Assembly (NCBI GenBank): GCA_028752905.1
Contig: JAQNBH010000014.1
Location: 24,210,644 to 24,274,643 of the forward strand
Source of the DNA: Cladorhizidae sp. MBARI D1340-BT2
Lineage: Eukaryota; Porifera; Demospongiae; Poecilosclerida; Cladorhizidae
DNA length: 64,000 nt
Direction of reading: 5' to 3'
This document shows positions 42,874 to 55,591 of the stretch, one piece after another. Under the pieces are notes generated by a model. That model ran no database searches. It worked only from the letters and a program-made list of their open reading frames with translations, and was not told the DNA's origin. How positions within the stretch are numbered: position 1 is the first letter of the stretch; each line of letters opens with the position of its first letter. The translations under genes were made by a program, and so were the position numbers.

Positions 42874-45800
42874 ATGAAGAGACAACGGCAATCCAGTGAT
42901 ATAAGATCTTACTTCAATTTAAAAAAGCTGCTCAAGAAGACAGTGGTAAGCACTCGCTGTGTAGGGTACAAAAACTACTCATTTTTCATCCATATTTTAG
43001 GGCCATCTTCAGAGCCTCCGATTACAGTCTGTGTCCCAGTCACACAATTGCACTCTGTTGGTAGTGATGATGAGGAACTTGAACAGCCTGTTATTCCAGA
43101 AGCTCCAGTGATCAGCCAACAATCTGATGCTTTGCTTTCTGAACCACCACCATTCGAAGACATTGGAAATTTGTTAGAGCCAACAAAATCCATTGACACC
43201 ATATGCCAGTTGGTGAGTAACCTATCCAATGAGGCAAAGCATTCTTTGCTGTGTCATCATACCGTACCACCTAACATTTTACCCACTACATATTATTCTC
43301 GTGGTTGCAATCGGAAGTTAAATATCACTTGGCTTACAAAGTATCCCTTTCTTCTCTATAGCCCCAAGTTAGATGGTGTTTTCTGTGGACCATGCTCACT
43401 CTTCCTTTCTAGTGACAAGAGAAAAGATAAAGGATTACTTGTAAATAGGTCTTACTCAGATTGGTCCAAAATAGGCAGTGCTTTGAGTAATCATTTCTCC
43501 CTTCAATATCATCGGGATTGTGTGCAATACACTGATGTCTTGAAAAATGCTATTGACAATCCAGCTTCGCGTATTGATATTATGGCCAATAGTGGTATCC
43601 AAATGCGAATGCATGAGAATAAGCACATTATTCGCCAAATAGTTCGTGCCATTCTTTTCTTGGGAAAGCAGGGACTTCCATTTCGTGGTGATTTTTTGGC
43701 TTTACTTATTAAGTGTTTTGCTGAGAGTGATTCTATTCTTTTTAATCACCTCAATAAACCAAGGGCCAAGAATGCCACTTATATTTTTCCAAGATCTTAG
43801 AATGACATCATCAATGTTATTGGCCATGACATAATCTTAGCTAATATAGTAGCAGAGGTTAAACAAAGTAAATTTTATTCAGTTCTTGCTGATGAAGTTA
43901 GCTGCCACAACGTTGAGCAATTACCTGTTTGCCTTCGATTTGTGGACAGTGAAGGTAACATTCGTGAAGAATTTATAGCTTTCTTAAAGTTAAACAGAGT
44001 TAGAGCAGTTGACATTGCTGATGCTCCAGTTAAATGTTTGGAGAATCTTGGTTTATCTTTGAGTGAGTTACGTGGCCAAGGTTATGATGGTGCATCTACA
44101 ATGAGTGGACATAAATCAGGTGTTCAGGCAAGAATTCGAGAAAAGCAACCCAAAGCACTATGCACGCACTGTGCTTCCCATTCACTTAATCTTGTGATTG
44201 TAAAATCATGCTCTGTTCCAGAAATTAGAAATTGCATTGAGAGTATTAAAAGTATAACCATTTGGATTAAATACTCCCCGAAACGAGAAGCTCTCCTTAA
44301 AGCAATTACAGGACAGAGTACAAATCCATCAAGTAGACAACCTCTACTTAATGTCTGTATTACTCGTTGGGTTGAGAATATAGACGGTTGGGAGCACTTT
44401 TCTTTGGCTCATCCTTTCTTGGTGAAGATGTTCGAAGTAATCCTTTATGGAAGTAGTTATTTTCCTTTATACAATGATGGATGGTCATCAGAGGATAAGC
44501 TTGCATATATGAAGAAACTGGAATCTTTTGAATTTGTCTATTCAATGGTAACCCTTTTTCGGTCTTTATTATACCTTAAACAAGCAGTTGTAAACCTACA
44601 AGGCAAAAATAAGGACATAGTATCTGGTGTCTCCACTGTCATGCAGTGCTGTGAAGAGGTGAGAGAGGATATTGAGGCTTATTCCCAGCGTATTTATCTA
44701 CATAGTTGTAGAATTGCTGAGAAATCAGGTATATCTGATTCAATTCCGACACCATCGTTCGAACCCTGAAAGCTCTTCAGTTGCAGATCACTTCAAAAAA
44801 AAATGTTGCTATTCCATTAGACTATCTTATTAGCGACATCTCTTCAAGATTCTCTAATCACATTAAACAGGCAGCTTCAATTCAGGGACTACTACCTGTG
44901 AATATTACAGTCAACTCTTCAATTGTTGACTTGAATGAGGCCGAACAATTCCATTAAGCTCATGCTCATGTGAAAGATCGGCATCTGCACTCAGGCGACT
45001 TAAGGGGGTCCACTACCCCCCAATTTTTTTCTTCTTTCCCCCCCCCCCCCCCCCAAAATATGATGACAGTACATGCAAGATGCTGCCTTCCAAATTGGAG
45101 AGATTTGGATGCTCCATTCTGGACTTATACTAACTTGGGTACTCTCGATTTGCGAAGAAGACGCTTCACGTAATAGTGAGTTTCAATGGCCGCGGAGACC
45201 GACAAGGGAAGCAAACCAGTGATTCTGGTCATCCCCCTAGGAAGCGGCCTAGGACAGACCAAACTTCCCCTCCCTATTCTTGATTTTTCTAGTATGTATA
45301 ATTATGTATACCACTTTTGGTGTTTTTTTTAATGGTATGGTCAGTTCAACCATTGAAATACTATACTAGTCCTTAAAATGCCTGTCCCGAAAAAGTTGTT
45401 TTTTTGGGCCAAGGACGGTTCTCCCTGCTTCATATTAGACAAAATTATATAGATTCTGTTTCTTCTCCAAGATGACATTCTCTGTTTTTTATTTTAAGCA
45501 AGTATGATGTCAACAGGTACAAAAAAAACAATGAAAATGCTACCAAGAAATTGCAACAGTTTTTAAAATCCATGATCACACTATTTAAAAAAAAAACTCA
45601 ATGTTATATTGTGTTTCATACTTTGTAATTTCCCCTGTGTTAAGTTGTGAAATCCCAATCTCCAAATATGACCGTCCTCGTGAAATCTTAAATGTTCACT
45701 AAGTCCAGATCAGTTGGAGCTGGGTAGTTGGCACAGCACCAGAAGGTAGGTCTGCTGTGTATAGTACACATCAACAAGGTTTAAATAAAAATTCTGAAGC

Positions 45801-46060
45801 AGAGAGAAGTTTGTTTTTTTGTGTTTTGGGTAGTGGACCCCCTTAACAATTACATGCGATGCACACAGTCAGAAGAGCGGCTAAGTGCTTTAGACCTAAT
45901 TCACATGAACTATGAATATGGCATTAACATTGATCATGTATGTAAGCTTCCGAAGAATCCATGGCATTTTGAAAAATCAGCATGTAATCCCAATACAAAA
46001 TTAGTGCCCACCTTCTCACAAAGCCAAGCCTTCAATCACTTTAGTTACCTGATTCTCTGA
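42874..46060 (+). pseudogene. hAT transposase (ZMYM1/PRKRIR-like), interrupted
   Basis: The first frame (42874-43800) starts MKRQRQSSDIRSYF and has a TTF-type zinc-finger region (WLTKYPFLLYSPKLDGVFCGPCSLF near 43330-43405). After a stop at 43800, the frame resumes with FYSVLADEVSCHNVEQLPVC (near 43875). The second frame (43942-44769) carries GQGYDGASTMSGHKSGVQ and CTHCASHSLNLVI. A break near 44766 follows. The dimerisation block CERSASALRRL (near 44970-45000) is cut by the MITE and resumes as NNYMRCTQSEERLSALDLI at 45846. The copy is dead but was largely intact before these events. Confidence 0.78.
45004..45842. mobile_element. 839-bp MITE with TTAA target duplication
   Basis: The ends GGGGGTCCACTACCC (45004) and GGGTAGTGGACCCCC (ending 45842) are perfect inverted repeats. 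TTAA flanks both sides (45000-45003 and 45843-45846), as for piggyBac and Kolobok elements. No transposase is inside; a poly-C run lies at 45038-45054. Its removal would rejoin the hAT coding sequence in frame (R-L | N-N-Y). Confidence 0.85.
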
Positions 46061-46079
46061 CTCAAATGAGACCTACAGG

Positions 46080-48634
46080 ACTTTACCAGCATGGGTTAAA
46101 TATCTTGTGCCTACAACTGAAATCCTAGAAGATTTTGACTGCTCACCAATTACTCCTGGCCTAATAAAATCTTTACTCAAGCGATGTAATCATGCTTCTG
46201 CTCAGGGGGAGGATAACATAGAGTATGCCCATCTAAAGAAGCTGCCAACATGTCACCATTTTCTGGCCACCCTATATAGTAAAATTCTGTTGGGTTCACA
46301 ATCCTGCCCACCATCATGGGCCAAATGCAAAAAATAGTTCTTAGACACAAGTCGGGTGACACTGATACCCCAGCCAATTTCCGCCCCATCATTTTATCTT
46401 CAGTTCTTGGGAAACTATTCCACAAAATCATTGCTAGGAGACTTGTTTGTCTAATGAGATTATTGACCCCTCACTCCAGAACTCCAGAAGGGATTTCTCA
46501 GTGGGGTCAATGGCACATTTGAGCACATTTTTTCCATGACTTCCATCATAGAGCATGCAAGGTCCAACAACTTACCATTGGCTATGACTTTCATAGACCT
46601 ACGTAATGCATTTGGATCTATCCTACATAAATTAGTGGATGACATGCTCCACCATCTGAAGGTACCAACTTATGTCACTAGCTATATTAGAGACCTATAG
46701 AGCCCTTTGTATATTATAACATCAAATGGTCTACCTCCACTTTCGATATATCACGGGGCCTTTTTCAGGGTGACACTATGTCCCCAATTATTTTTCTCAT
46801 GGCCTTCAACCCCATTATTAAAGTTGCTCAAAATCTGTCATGCCCTGGATTCAGGTTCCAAATTCCAGTGATATCCTCGGCAAACCTGCTAGATATAAAT
46901 TCCACCCTATACTGTGAATGGAAGGAACCCTTCTCCAATGAACCTCCTGGATGGTACAGATGCACAGTGTCCGACTACAACAAGGATGGGGCAGCTGTCC
47001 TCAAGTACCACAATGATTCTATCGAGGTGGTAAATCTGACATCTCTAAAATGGGTCCTTGCTAGAAAATCAGCTAAGATCTACCGACCTCTGAGCAACCC
47101 ACCCCCGATCTTTACTCCTGCCTCCCACAAATACAACCAACCAAAAAAAATAGGCCTTCAGCTGAACACAAGGTGAAAGTCTTCGCTGATGATCTCACCC
47201 TCATCCACACAGACAAAAAACTTCATACAGAAAGTCTAAGAAGGATGGAAGAGTGTTGTGGGGACTTGAATCTAGAGGTCTGACCTGACAAGTGTGTGTC
47301 ACTATTTATCAAGGGGGGCAAAACAGATAAATCATTTTCAGTACGCCTATATGCCGATTCAACCAGAAACATTTCAACAAAACCAAACAAGTTTCTAGGC
47401 AGTTTACTGGATACCTCCTCAAAAAAGAGTGGCAGGGAACTCTTCATCATCCATGCTATCGAAGATGAAGGAATCCCTATCCAACATTGATACTAGGCCC
47501 ATCAGAGGGGAATATAAGGTGTGGATCTATAGCAACTACATTGCTCCATCCATGCACTTTTCTCTAGCAGTCAATCAAAGTACAGCCACATGCTGGAAGA
47601 CACTGCCACTAAGTTCATCAAAAAGTGGCTGAAACTCCCGAGAAATGCCACTAGAGCTATCCTGTATCATCCTTCGGTACTAAACCTGCCATGCCCCCCA
47701 GATATGATGCTATCGTGAGTTCAGAGGATCCTCTTGTTTCAGATCCATTCTCTCTTCTTGATAACAAAGCAACTAGGACTTCCCTAGATATTCCATCAAC
47801 CTGTCTAACCATCTCATCTTGGATGATGCCAGAGAAAACATTTCCACTTTGCCAAAGATAAAAAGATTCTGTACCAAACATATCTAATCAAACTGTGAGT
47901 TGAGGTGGAACAGCCATCTGGAGTCTCTACAGGTCCAGTCAAAATTAAAGGACATAGTCAGTCTGGAAAAGGATAGAAGAAGATCATAAACCATGGCCCC
48001 AATGCTGGCCAACTGTCCTTTCTCCTGAAAGCTGGATCCGACATCCTCCCCACTCCAGTCAATCTCTGCCTCTGGAAGATACAAGTTGGGGCAAAATGTC
48101 AGCTATGCGGCTCCCCTAGACCTACAACTGCACATATCCTTAATGGCTGTCACGTGGCACTGAACCAGGGCAGATACACCTGGAGACATGACTCGGTTTT
48201 GGGTAAGGGAGTTGAAAAAACTCTTGCCCAAGAACACAAAGATTTATGCAGACATAGAGGGGAACAGGGCCGAAAAAAATCCACCGGCCACTATCCCTCC
48301 AGATATATTTCCTTCTCTCTTGCGGCCTGATATAGTATATTTGCTGGAGCTAACCGTCCCAAATAATTCTCCACTGGGCCCAGGTCACCATCTAATTTCG
48401 GATATGCAATCTAAAGGCCTCCAAGTACAATACAACACCATTGAGATTGGATCCCTTGGCCATTTCATAACTGAATCCATGGATTCCCTAATTGATGTCC
48501 TACCAATAGAACACACTGATCAATCCGTACCCATCCTTGTGAAGGCCTCACAACTAGCAATATCTTGCTCTCAGCAAATATTTGCCGCCCACAAGCTCCA
48601 AAAATGGAATGAATATAAACCTTTGCTAACGTAA
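46080..48634 (+). pseudogene. LINE with Tudor-like insert and zinc/RLE-type C-terminus (piece 2)
   Basis: RT blocks in order: LPAWVKYLVPTTEI (46095), ANFRPIILSSVLGKLFHKII (near 46375), FQGDTMSPIIFLM (near 46760, motif B) and VKVFADDLTLI (near 47174, motif C). Between B and C lies a ~65-residue SH3/Tudor-like segment (46895-47095: CEWKEPFSNEPPGWYRCTV, then DGAAVLKY). A later CQLCGSPRPTTAHILNGC (near 48095-48150) is a CCHC finger. LRPDIVYLLELTVPN (near 48329) fits the PD-E core of restriction-like endonuclease LINEs (R2/NeSL/HERO side). The last stretch 48188-48634 is continuous. Frameshifts at several points mark it as dead. Confidence 0.65.
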
Positions 48635-48879
48635 CTATCTAACTGAACTATTTTACTCTATCTTAATCCTTTTCTTTAAAATGTAATAGCATTTCTACCC
48701 CACCTCCCCCTTGCCATGCCCATCCCTACATTCTAACAGACATGTATCATGATGTACGCATGTGTCCGAGGTATTGTCAAGATATATATATAACTTTGTC
48801 CTCCCCCCACTGATAATTATTGATGCCATCCAATTGGATTGTAATAATTATCTAAGAGTAGATAGCAGACTGACCACGA

Positions 48880-49452
48880 CGATCATTTCCAGTTTCTACT
48901 CTTCTTCCTGTACACATCTCTTATCCGTCCCCGTCTGGAGTACTGTTCTTTTCTCTGGGACCCCAGCTTCCTTCTCATTTTGAGAGAATACAATCTGCAT
49001 GTAAATTATGTAGTAAACGATGGTCCTCCCACTACACTTCTCTCTTCTCACTAAGCTTCATCTTCCATCTCTATCCTCTCGCCGCCGTAATGCCAAACTT
49101 ATCTTTTTCTTCAAACTTATTCACAATAACAGATTTTCCTTCTAGCCTCCCACCATGCCAATACTACAACCTCCGATCCTTCCACCCCAGTATATAATCG
49201 GCTGCTAATCCCATACAGAACTCAGTCTGCTTACCTTTCATTTTTCCCTACAACTACTAGGCTCTGGAACTCTCTCCTCGATTACATTAAAGAAACTAAT
49301 TCACTTGGACAATTTAAGCACTATATTTAACACCCCTTATCAATCAATTAACTTTTAACTACTTAACTATAATCAACTTAACATACTCTTCATATTAGCC
49401 TCTTGGCTATTGAGTGTGATCTTTTTACATATAAAAAATAAAGATTATAAAA
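48880..49452 (+). mobile_element. 3' end of a CR1/L2/jockey-like LINE
   Basis: EYCSFLWDP (near 48931) and the C-terminal RLWNSLLDYIKETNSLGQFKHYI (near 49260-49327) match the same family as the LINE at 9470-11424. The tail is ATATAAAAAATAAAG-like (49430-49445). Everything upstream is missing. Confidence 0.65.
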
Positions 49453-50029
49453 TCAGTTGGCGGTTATGATTAAGTCTTAGGCTCATTTTCTATTTAGAAA
49501 CTCGATCGTTTACATTTTAGTAAATGTACATAGCTAGAGTGGGATGGATGAATAGAGTGGCTAAGTCAGATTGAAACGTCACCATTCATCTTGTCAGTTA
49601 TTAACTCTTAATAGAAACATGGAGATGGAGTGTATAAGACCTAAGGAAACATCTAGATGTAGATGATGCAAGCCTAGCAATGAAGATAAGCAATAGCAAC
49701 TATATTTTACTTGATTCTGAACATGAATATTTTTTATGTGTAGCCAGATAGCTTATGCTGTAAGAAATAACCAAATCTTGTCTGAGTTGATGCTGGTTCT
49801 ATTTTTTACGTTGTCTGTGGATTTGGTGGAGTTATGATTTGCCAATCGAATCTGGTTTGTTTTGGTACCCAAAAATTGTAGAGGCTAAAGGCAAACACAT
49901 GCCCTATAGATTCCCCATTGCATCAGCATTACCAGTCTTCATGGCCAGTTATTTACCTAGCTACTACTACGTATCCAGTTACACTCTATGGAAACTTGTT
50001 GTTTGCGAGCCCTCACAGGGGAGTCGGTC
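49453..50029. other. Intergenic, nothing recognised
   Basis: No domain or repeat was recognised. A frame opens at 49839, but its first half has no recognisable sequence. Confidence 0.4.
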
Positions 50030-51285
50030 GGAAAACTTGATATTGCAACATTTCTTTGGATCAAGATGCACTCTATGTCCTGGCAGAGCATGGTGTCATT
50101 TTGACTCACTTTGTCTCTTAGAGTGTGCTTATCAGATGGCAGTGAACAGGTTCAGAAAAATCAATCATGTGCTGATGCATCGTGGTGGACACTTGTTCCT
50201 GTTGGCATTCAACAGTGCTTGACCGAAGAAAAAATGTGCAACAGTCTGTAAAAGGGCTTTACCTTGGCCAACTTCCAATTGTGCATCACCCATAAGTGAG
50301 TTCAACACCGAAGGATTCAACATCTGGCACTTTTCCAGGCATCCATACTCATCACCACCAGAAATCAAACCATACTCCCAGATGGCAGCAACATTGATGC
50401 AGCCCACCTCCCATGACAGATCCACATGTGTGCAACAAGCCATTCCACTCGCAACAATGGTTTGGTAAATGCTTACAATCCAATACAGTTGCAGAATGGA
50501 AACAAAATGTACTGTAGACATGCAGTAATTGCATTTCCAAGCCGAAGGTGATCGATTACTTGGCCAAGTATACCATTAAGTGTGAGCTGCACTCAGCACC
50601 GCTGATCTTTGCCAGCATTGGGAGAGGCCATGCAGATGACAGCACATCCTTCAAAACAGTTGCGAGTTGCTGCTCAGCAGTGTTGGAGAGTGTGACTTTT
50701 CTACACAGGAAGTTCATCTGCTTCTTCAGCTTCCCTTCTACAAATCATCTAGAGACTTTGTTGTGCTGAGGCTGGAAGCATCTCGTGTGCTATGTGTCAA
50801 TTTTCATGATAATTAGCCAGCAACTAAACAATTAGCAATAGACATATACAGGGCCAGACCACCAGCGACTCTTCATCACATTGCTCGAATTTGTTCAGCA
50901 GTACTGTAGCTATGCCTAAGGATCTGTCCGCTTCACCCTCTCTGAAATCAAAGTCTGTTGTGGTGATTGTGTGAGCACATTGTTTACCCAATCCTCATGC
51001 TCCAAAGTATGACCAGTACTGCCACAAAAGCTGATGATCGACAAACTCTTGCGACAAGTCCAGCAACTGGTGGAAGGATATGAGACCTACATAGCACACT
51101 TTTTATGTTCTGGCAGTCCACCAACTGCACTAGAAGATGATATCCACCGGTTAGAGCAGCAACCTCACCAAGAAATTGATGCTAGAGAGGATGACCAGAG
51201 AGACAAAGTGGTTCGCAACTCAGCTGCAGCAAGGGACACTGGAGGAGTGAATGCTATACAATTGACAGGTAGTGTTTCAGTAGAC
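50030..51285 (+). pseudogene. Helitron-like helicase remnant
   Basis: Fragments in shifting frames resemble Helitron Rep/helicase proteins: AYQMAVNRFRKINHVLMHRGGHLFLL (50130-50205), NNGLVNAYNP-like (near 50453), KVIDYLAKYTIKCELHSAPL (near 50543), a frame-broken AQEVHLLLQLPFYKSSRDFV block (near 50700-50760) and DDIHRLEQQPHQEIDAREDDQ (near 51139). None is complete, and helicase walker motifs and Helitron ends were not found. The assignment rests on order and recall of family motifs. Confidence 0.5.
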
Positions 51286-51895
51286 TTTTGAAATATTCTG
51301 TTGAATTTATCCATAGAAGGAAGAATGTACAATAAGAAAGAAAGAATAGGTTTAGTGAAAGGGTTTTCCAATGAATCTATAATGCTTTGTACTTGGCCTG
51401 TTTCAGACTCATCACAAGACAAAAAATATGACCTTAAACCATCAAACTGAGAGATGTACCTATTTACACAGCGAAGAAGACTCAACCATCTGGTGGTACA
51501 ATGCTTAAGGATTGTTTCAGGCTCAGTAGAAAAGAAAGAATGCCAGTTATCAACAAATTCTTGTTTTCATTTGCTGCTATGGCAAAATATGTCGACAAAA
51601 AGTTGATCAATGTCAACTGGAAGAGTGTTCATGCCAGCTTTAATGGTTAGATCAGTCAAGTGACAAATACAACCAACATCAAATAGCTTTGGACACTCGC
51701 TTTTTATTAACTTTTGGACACCAGATCTCACCCCCTTCATAACGTTGGTGGTATCGGACATAAAGGCAATGCACTTCTCAAAAATTAACCCTTTCTTAGA
51801 CAAAGAAGACTTCAAAGCAGCAAACAGATTCCTAGAAGTGCCAATATTGACAATAGGCATGTCTAAAAATCTTGTTCTGACATCTCCAACATCAT
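51286..51895 (-). pseudogene. hAT transposase fragment
   Basis: On the minus strand, KCIAFMSDTTNVMKGVRSGVQKLI (near 51770) and VGCICHLTDLTIKAGMNTLPVD precede HCTTRWLSLLRCVNRYISQF (near 51500-51440) and KPILSFLLYILPSMDKFNRIFQKSTE (ending near 51286). A shift near 51567 separates the two frames. The N-terminus and dimerisation end are missing. Confidence 0.65.
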
Positions 51896-51999
51896 GATCA
51901 AGGAATCTGATTAGGATTATACATGTGAGAAGTCAATTTACAAGAGTTTCACACAACAGATATTCTTGAAAGAAAGAAGATATGAGGTGCACTTACTGT

Positions 52000-54960
52000 G
52001 GAAGGAGTTTCATACTTATTTTCCAGACAACTATGACTTGTGTCCTAAGTAACCAGACTTCTCCAGAAACTGAACCAAGTCCTGGAACTCATCTATGATG
52101 CAGTCATCAGGGATCATCTTTGCATAGGATGGTGGAGGTTGCTATGGATCCTGACCACTCTAAGAAAGGAAATGTGCTCTATCTTCCACATCATGCAGAA
52201 ATCTGACAGGATAAATAGACCACAAAGTTAAGGAGGTGTACAACACCTGTGAGAATAAGTGGCCCATCTCTCAATGATTGTCTTAATTCGGGTCCTAACT
52301 TTAGTCAGTCCATACTGAATATCCTCCTTAGATTCAGGGTTCACAAGATTACGCTCATCACAAATATGGAAAGTCCTTCCTGATGGTCTCAGTTTCACCT
52401 ACAGCTTACAAACTGAGATGTCCTGAGATTCTTGTGGATTGCAGGTGTGAAGGATCCACCACTCTTGGGAATTACTGAGCTGCGGTTTACTCGAGTGGTC
52501 TTTGGAGTGTCAGCCACCCACCTCTCCTGAATGCCACTATTGATCACCACCTTGAGAGGTTCAAGTCGATTGATCAAACCTTTGTTGACATTGGTTAAGA
52601 GTCACCTCCTTAGAGTACAGTTGGAGGTGGTCGGCGACCAGCTTATCTTCGATGTCAGTGATGTCTTTCAAGCCACGAAGGAAACCTCATGAACCAAGAT
52701 AATTCCATAAGCCTTGCCATAAGGTTCTTTGATCAGTTGGGAGTGATCTCACCACTCACTGTACGATTCAAACTGCTGTGTCAGCAACTGTGCAAGGCCA
52801 AGACAGGGTGGGATGAACCATTCTATGGAAGGTCACTGGATGAGTGGAAGAAGTTGCCCACTGATCTCCAACAAGCCAAGCCTATCTTGTTTGGTTGTTG
52901 CTGTACAGAAGAGAGGAGGAACTCCACCAAGTTACCCTCTCTGCAAGGTTTCTCTTCTCTGAAGGCCTAAGCAGCTGCTCCACCTCCGAGTGGAGACAGG
53001 AATTGGTGTCTTCTCTCTGTTGCAAAGACCAGGGTAACTCCTGCCAAGGGTCTTACCATCCACAGATTGGATGTTCTGTCTGCCTTGCCACTTGCTAGAT
53101 ACATCCCCTCAGTGGGATAAGCTCTCAAGGATGAGGTCAACCTGAACCACCCAACCTGCCATACAGACTCCCAAGTAGCACTGTATTAGATCCAGGACCA
53201 GAACAAGGAGTAGAAACAGTTTGTGGAGGGTGATTGAAATCAGGAAAACAGTTCCAATCCAGAACTGGAGGCATTGTCTGGGATCGCAGAACCCTGCTGA
53301 AATTCCCTCAAAGGGTGCCTCTCCATTGGAACTCGAAGAGAAGTTGACTTGTAGCTGAACAGACCTGCATCATTTCTAACTCTGCAGAATCCAAGGAGAT
53401 AGTGTCCTTGACTGAAGAATGTCTCCCCGAGATGAAGAAAGGAGATCAGCTGAAGCTTACAGTCAATTTTTACAGCTTTTCTTAACCTGATATGGCAATC
53501 AGTTGTGAGAACTACTGTGGAGTCAAGAGGCTGCTGAGAGCTGCTTATGTCCTAATGTTTGTCATGGCCTTCAGGACACCACAGAATTGGAGCCTACAAT
53601 AGCTTGGATGTGCCGATTGTGAGCTGACCACAAATATTATATCCAAATGTAACTGATGTATTGGGTCAGGGTGTCATAGTCAACATTACATTGGATGGAG
53701 AGGTTTAAGCAGTGGAAACAATAGTTCGGGTTGTTTCAGGACAAGCATGGACTGTGAAGATGCTGTGGCAGACTGATTAACTCAGAATTGCCTGCAGAGG
53801 CAGCCTACCCTATGTTGTTGAACAAGCATCACTACCTCTCATGAGCCTCATAGCCAAGGACAGCCATGAAAAAATCTTGCACAGTGGTGTGAAGGGAACA
53901 TTGACATAACTGCATTCCAGATCCTAGATATTAGGTAAGAAAACTATGAAGAAGCTCCTACACAATTACATGACCTGTTGTAGGGTTGCAGGCTTATCCA
54001 TACTGCCCACCACTTGCTCTCCACCTCTCCCATCGTTTCGAGTCAGTAAAGCGCTACCTTTGGCCCACATTGGAGTTGTTTTGCTGGCCCTCTTATGTGC
54101 AGGATATGACTGCTTCCGAAGGTATGGATATGTCTGTATGGGTGTTGTGTAACTCGAGTGATCCACCTGGATGTAGTTCCTGATGTGATGTCACAAGATT
54201 TCATTCACTTCTTCAAGTGCTTCACTTCCAGGAGAGGTTTCCCAGTGAGAATTCTGTCTGATAATGCTAAGACCTTCAAGGACACGAAGAAGTTTCATAG
54301 CAGTACTGAACGGTGGGTCAAGCATAACTCGTCAGTTGTCAATGTCAAGTGGATCTTCAATCTGGAGAAGGCACCTTGGTGGGTGGCATGTTCTAAAGAA
54401 TGATTCAGAGCATAAACAGATGCTAGGTAAGCATGACTCATGATGATGAACTGCTGACATCAGCTACTAAAGTCGAGATGATATTAAACTCCAGACCTCG
54501 TACTCATCATAAGATGGTGTCGAGGAACCACTTACACTATCACACCTGATAATTGGATGCCGAGTTCTCACTCTACCTGATTCCACTGTAAGTGATGACA
54601 CAAGCTTTGATGATGACATCTCTTGGGATGATCTGACCTGTAGGATGTGTCACCTTAAACATGGATGACTTCTGAAGAAAATGGAGAGCAGAGTATCTAT
54701 TGGAGTCACACCGTCAGCCCCGATTGTTTTAGGGTACTCCCAACTCAATAACTGTGGGTGGTATTGTGATTGTGCATGACAAGAACTGCCCAAGAGGGCT
54801 ATGGAAATTGGGCCAGGTCCAAGAGCTCATACATGGGTTCATTAGGGTGCAGTCAGGTGGAGGACATTCTACCATCAGGTGACCTGTTTAATGACTGCAT
54901 CCACTTGAAGTCAGAGGGCTTACTGACTGTCAGGAAGCTAAACACCTACTCATGAACATA
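52000..54960 (+). pseudogene. BEL/Pao retrotransposon pol remnant
   Basis: RT pieces come first: FPDNYDLCPK near 52020, a frame-broken FLMVSVSPTAYKL near 52375-52413, then LRFTRVVFGVSATHL near 52481. Next comes a BEL-type connection (RFFDQLGVISPLTVRFKLLCQQLC at 52716-52790, WDEPFYG). RNase H scraps follow (HTDSQVALY near 53160). Integrase scraps run 53960-54410 (HIGV.., FTSRRGFPVRILSDNAKTF, VKWIFNLEKAPWW). A C-terminal NCPRGLWKLGQVQELIHG block lies near 54785. Stops and shifts are dense, and no LTR was recognised. Confidence 0.65.
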
Positions 54961-55185
54961 ACCCAATGGTTGATGATTGGTCAGTCAACCCTCTTAGGGC
55001 ATTCCTTCGACAAGCAAAAGTGAATTTGGACCAACATCATGACCGAAACACCAAGCATCCTCTGGAAGCTTAAAGAGGTGAAAGTATGAACTAACAACTT
55101 GGACATGGGGACACATAAAGGGAAATTCTACTGTATAATTATACGGTACTTGTTGGAACATTTTCGCTGCCCAATGAGGGAGGAA

Positions 55186-55204
55186 GGGGGGGGGGGGGGG
55201 GGGG
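55186..55204. repeat. Poly-G run
   Basis: About 18-19 uninterrupted G following AGGAAGG. Such runs are prone to length errors in sequencing. Confidence 0.85.
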
Positions 55205-55551
55205 AGTATGTGAGGCATATGATATTCAATACATCTTCCTTATAGGTCCTGTACTTTAACCTTGATCACATGAATTTGATGCGAAAGAAAAATAACTAAA
55301 CAGTTTTGCTTATGCTGAGAGAAGTTTTTATTAACTCTTATCTGAACTGGACTCTTGGGTAGTGATTGAAGAGTCATAATGTTGGCTATAACCCACAACT
55401 ATATACCATGTGCTGCTTGTACTAAGCATGATAAAGTCACCGAATGGCCCTTGAGGATATTGTGCTGGGGCTGCTAAAAAACACAGTGAAGTCCTGCGAA
55501 ATATTTTATTCTGGCCTGCACAAGTGTGTTCAAGGTTGGCAAGTGTATTAC

Positions 55552-55591
55552 AATATTGATTACTAGGTTGTACTACCTAGTAATCAATATT
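55552..55591. repeat. Perfect 17-bp-arm hairpin
   Basis: AATATTGATTACTAGGT and ACCTAGTAATCAATATT are separated by TGTACT. Confidence 0.9.

Larger units (their letters stand above)
42643..46060 (+). mobile_element. hAT element inserted in the LINE
   Basis: It begins CAGGGG with an 18-base G-run and a 12-bp-arm hairpin (GGGGGGTGCAAG / CTTGCACCCCCC, 42657-42688). It encodes a ZMYM1/PRKRIR-like hAT transposase. The right terminus is not clear; transposase coding ends at a stop at 46058-46060 and LINE sequence resumes by about 46080. It contains the TTAA-flanked MITE at 45004-45842. Confidence 0.65.
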
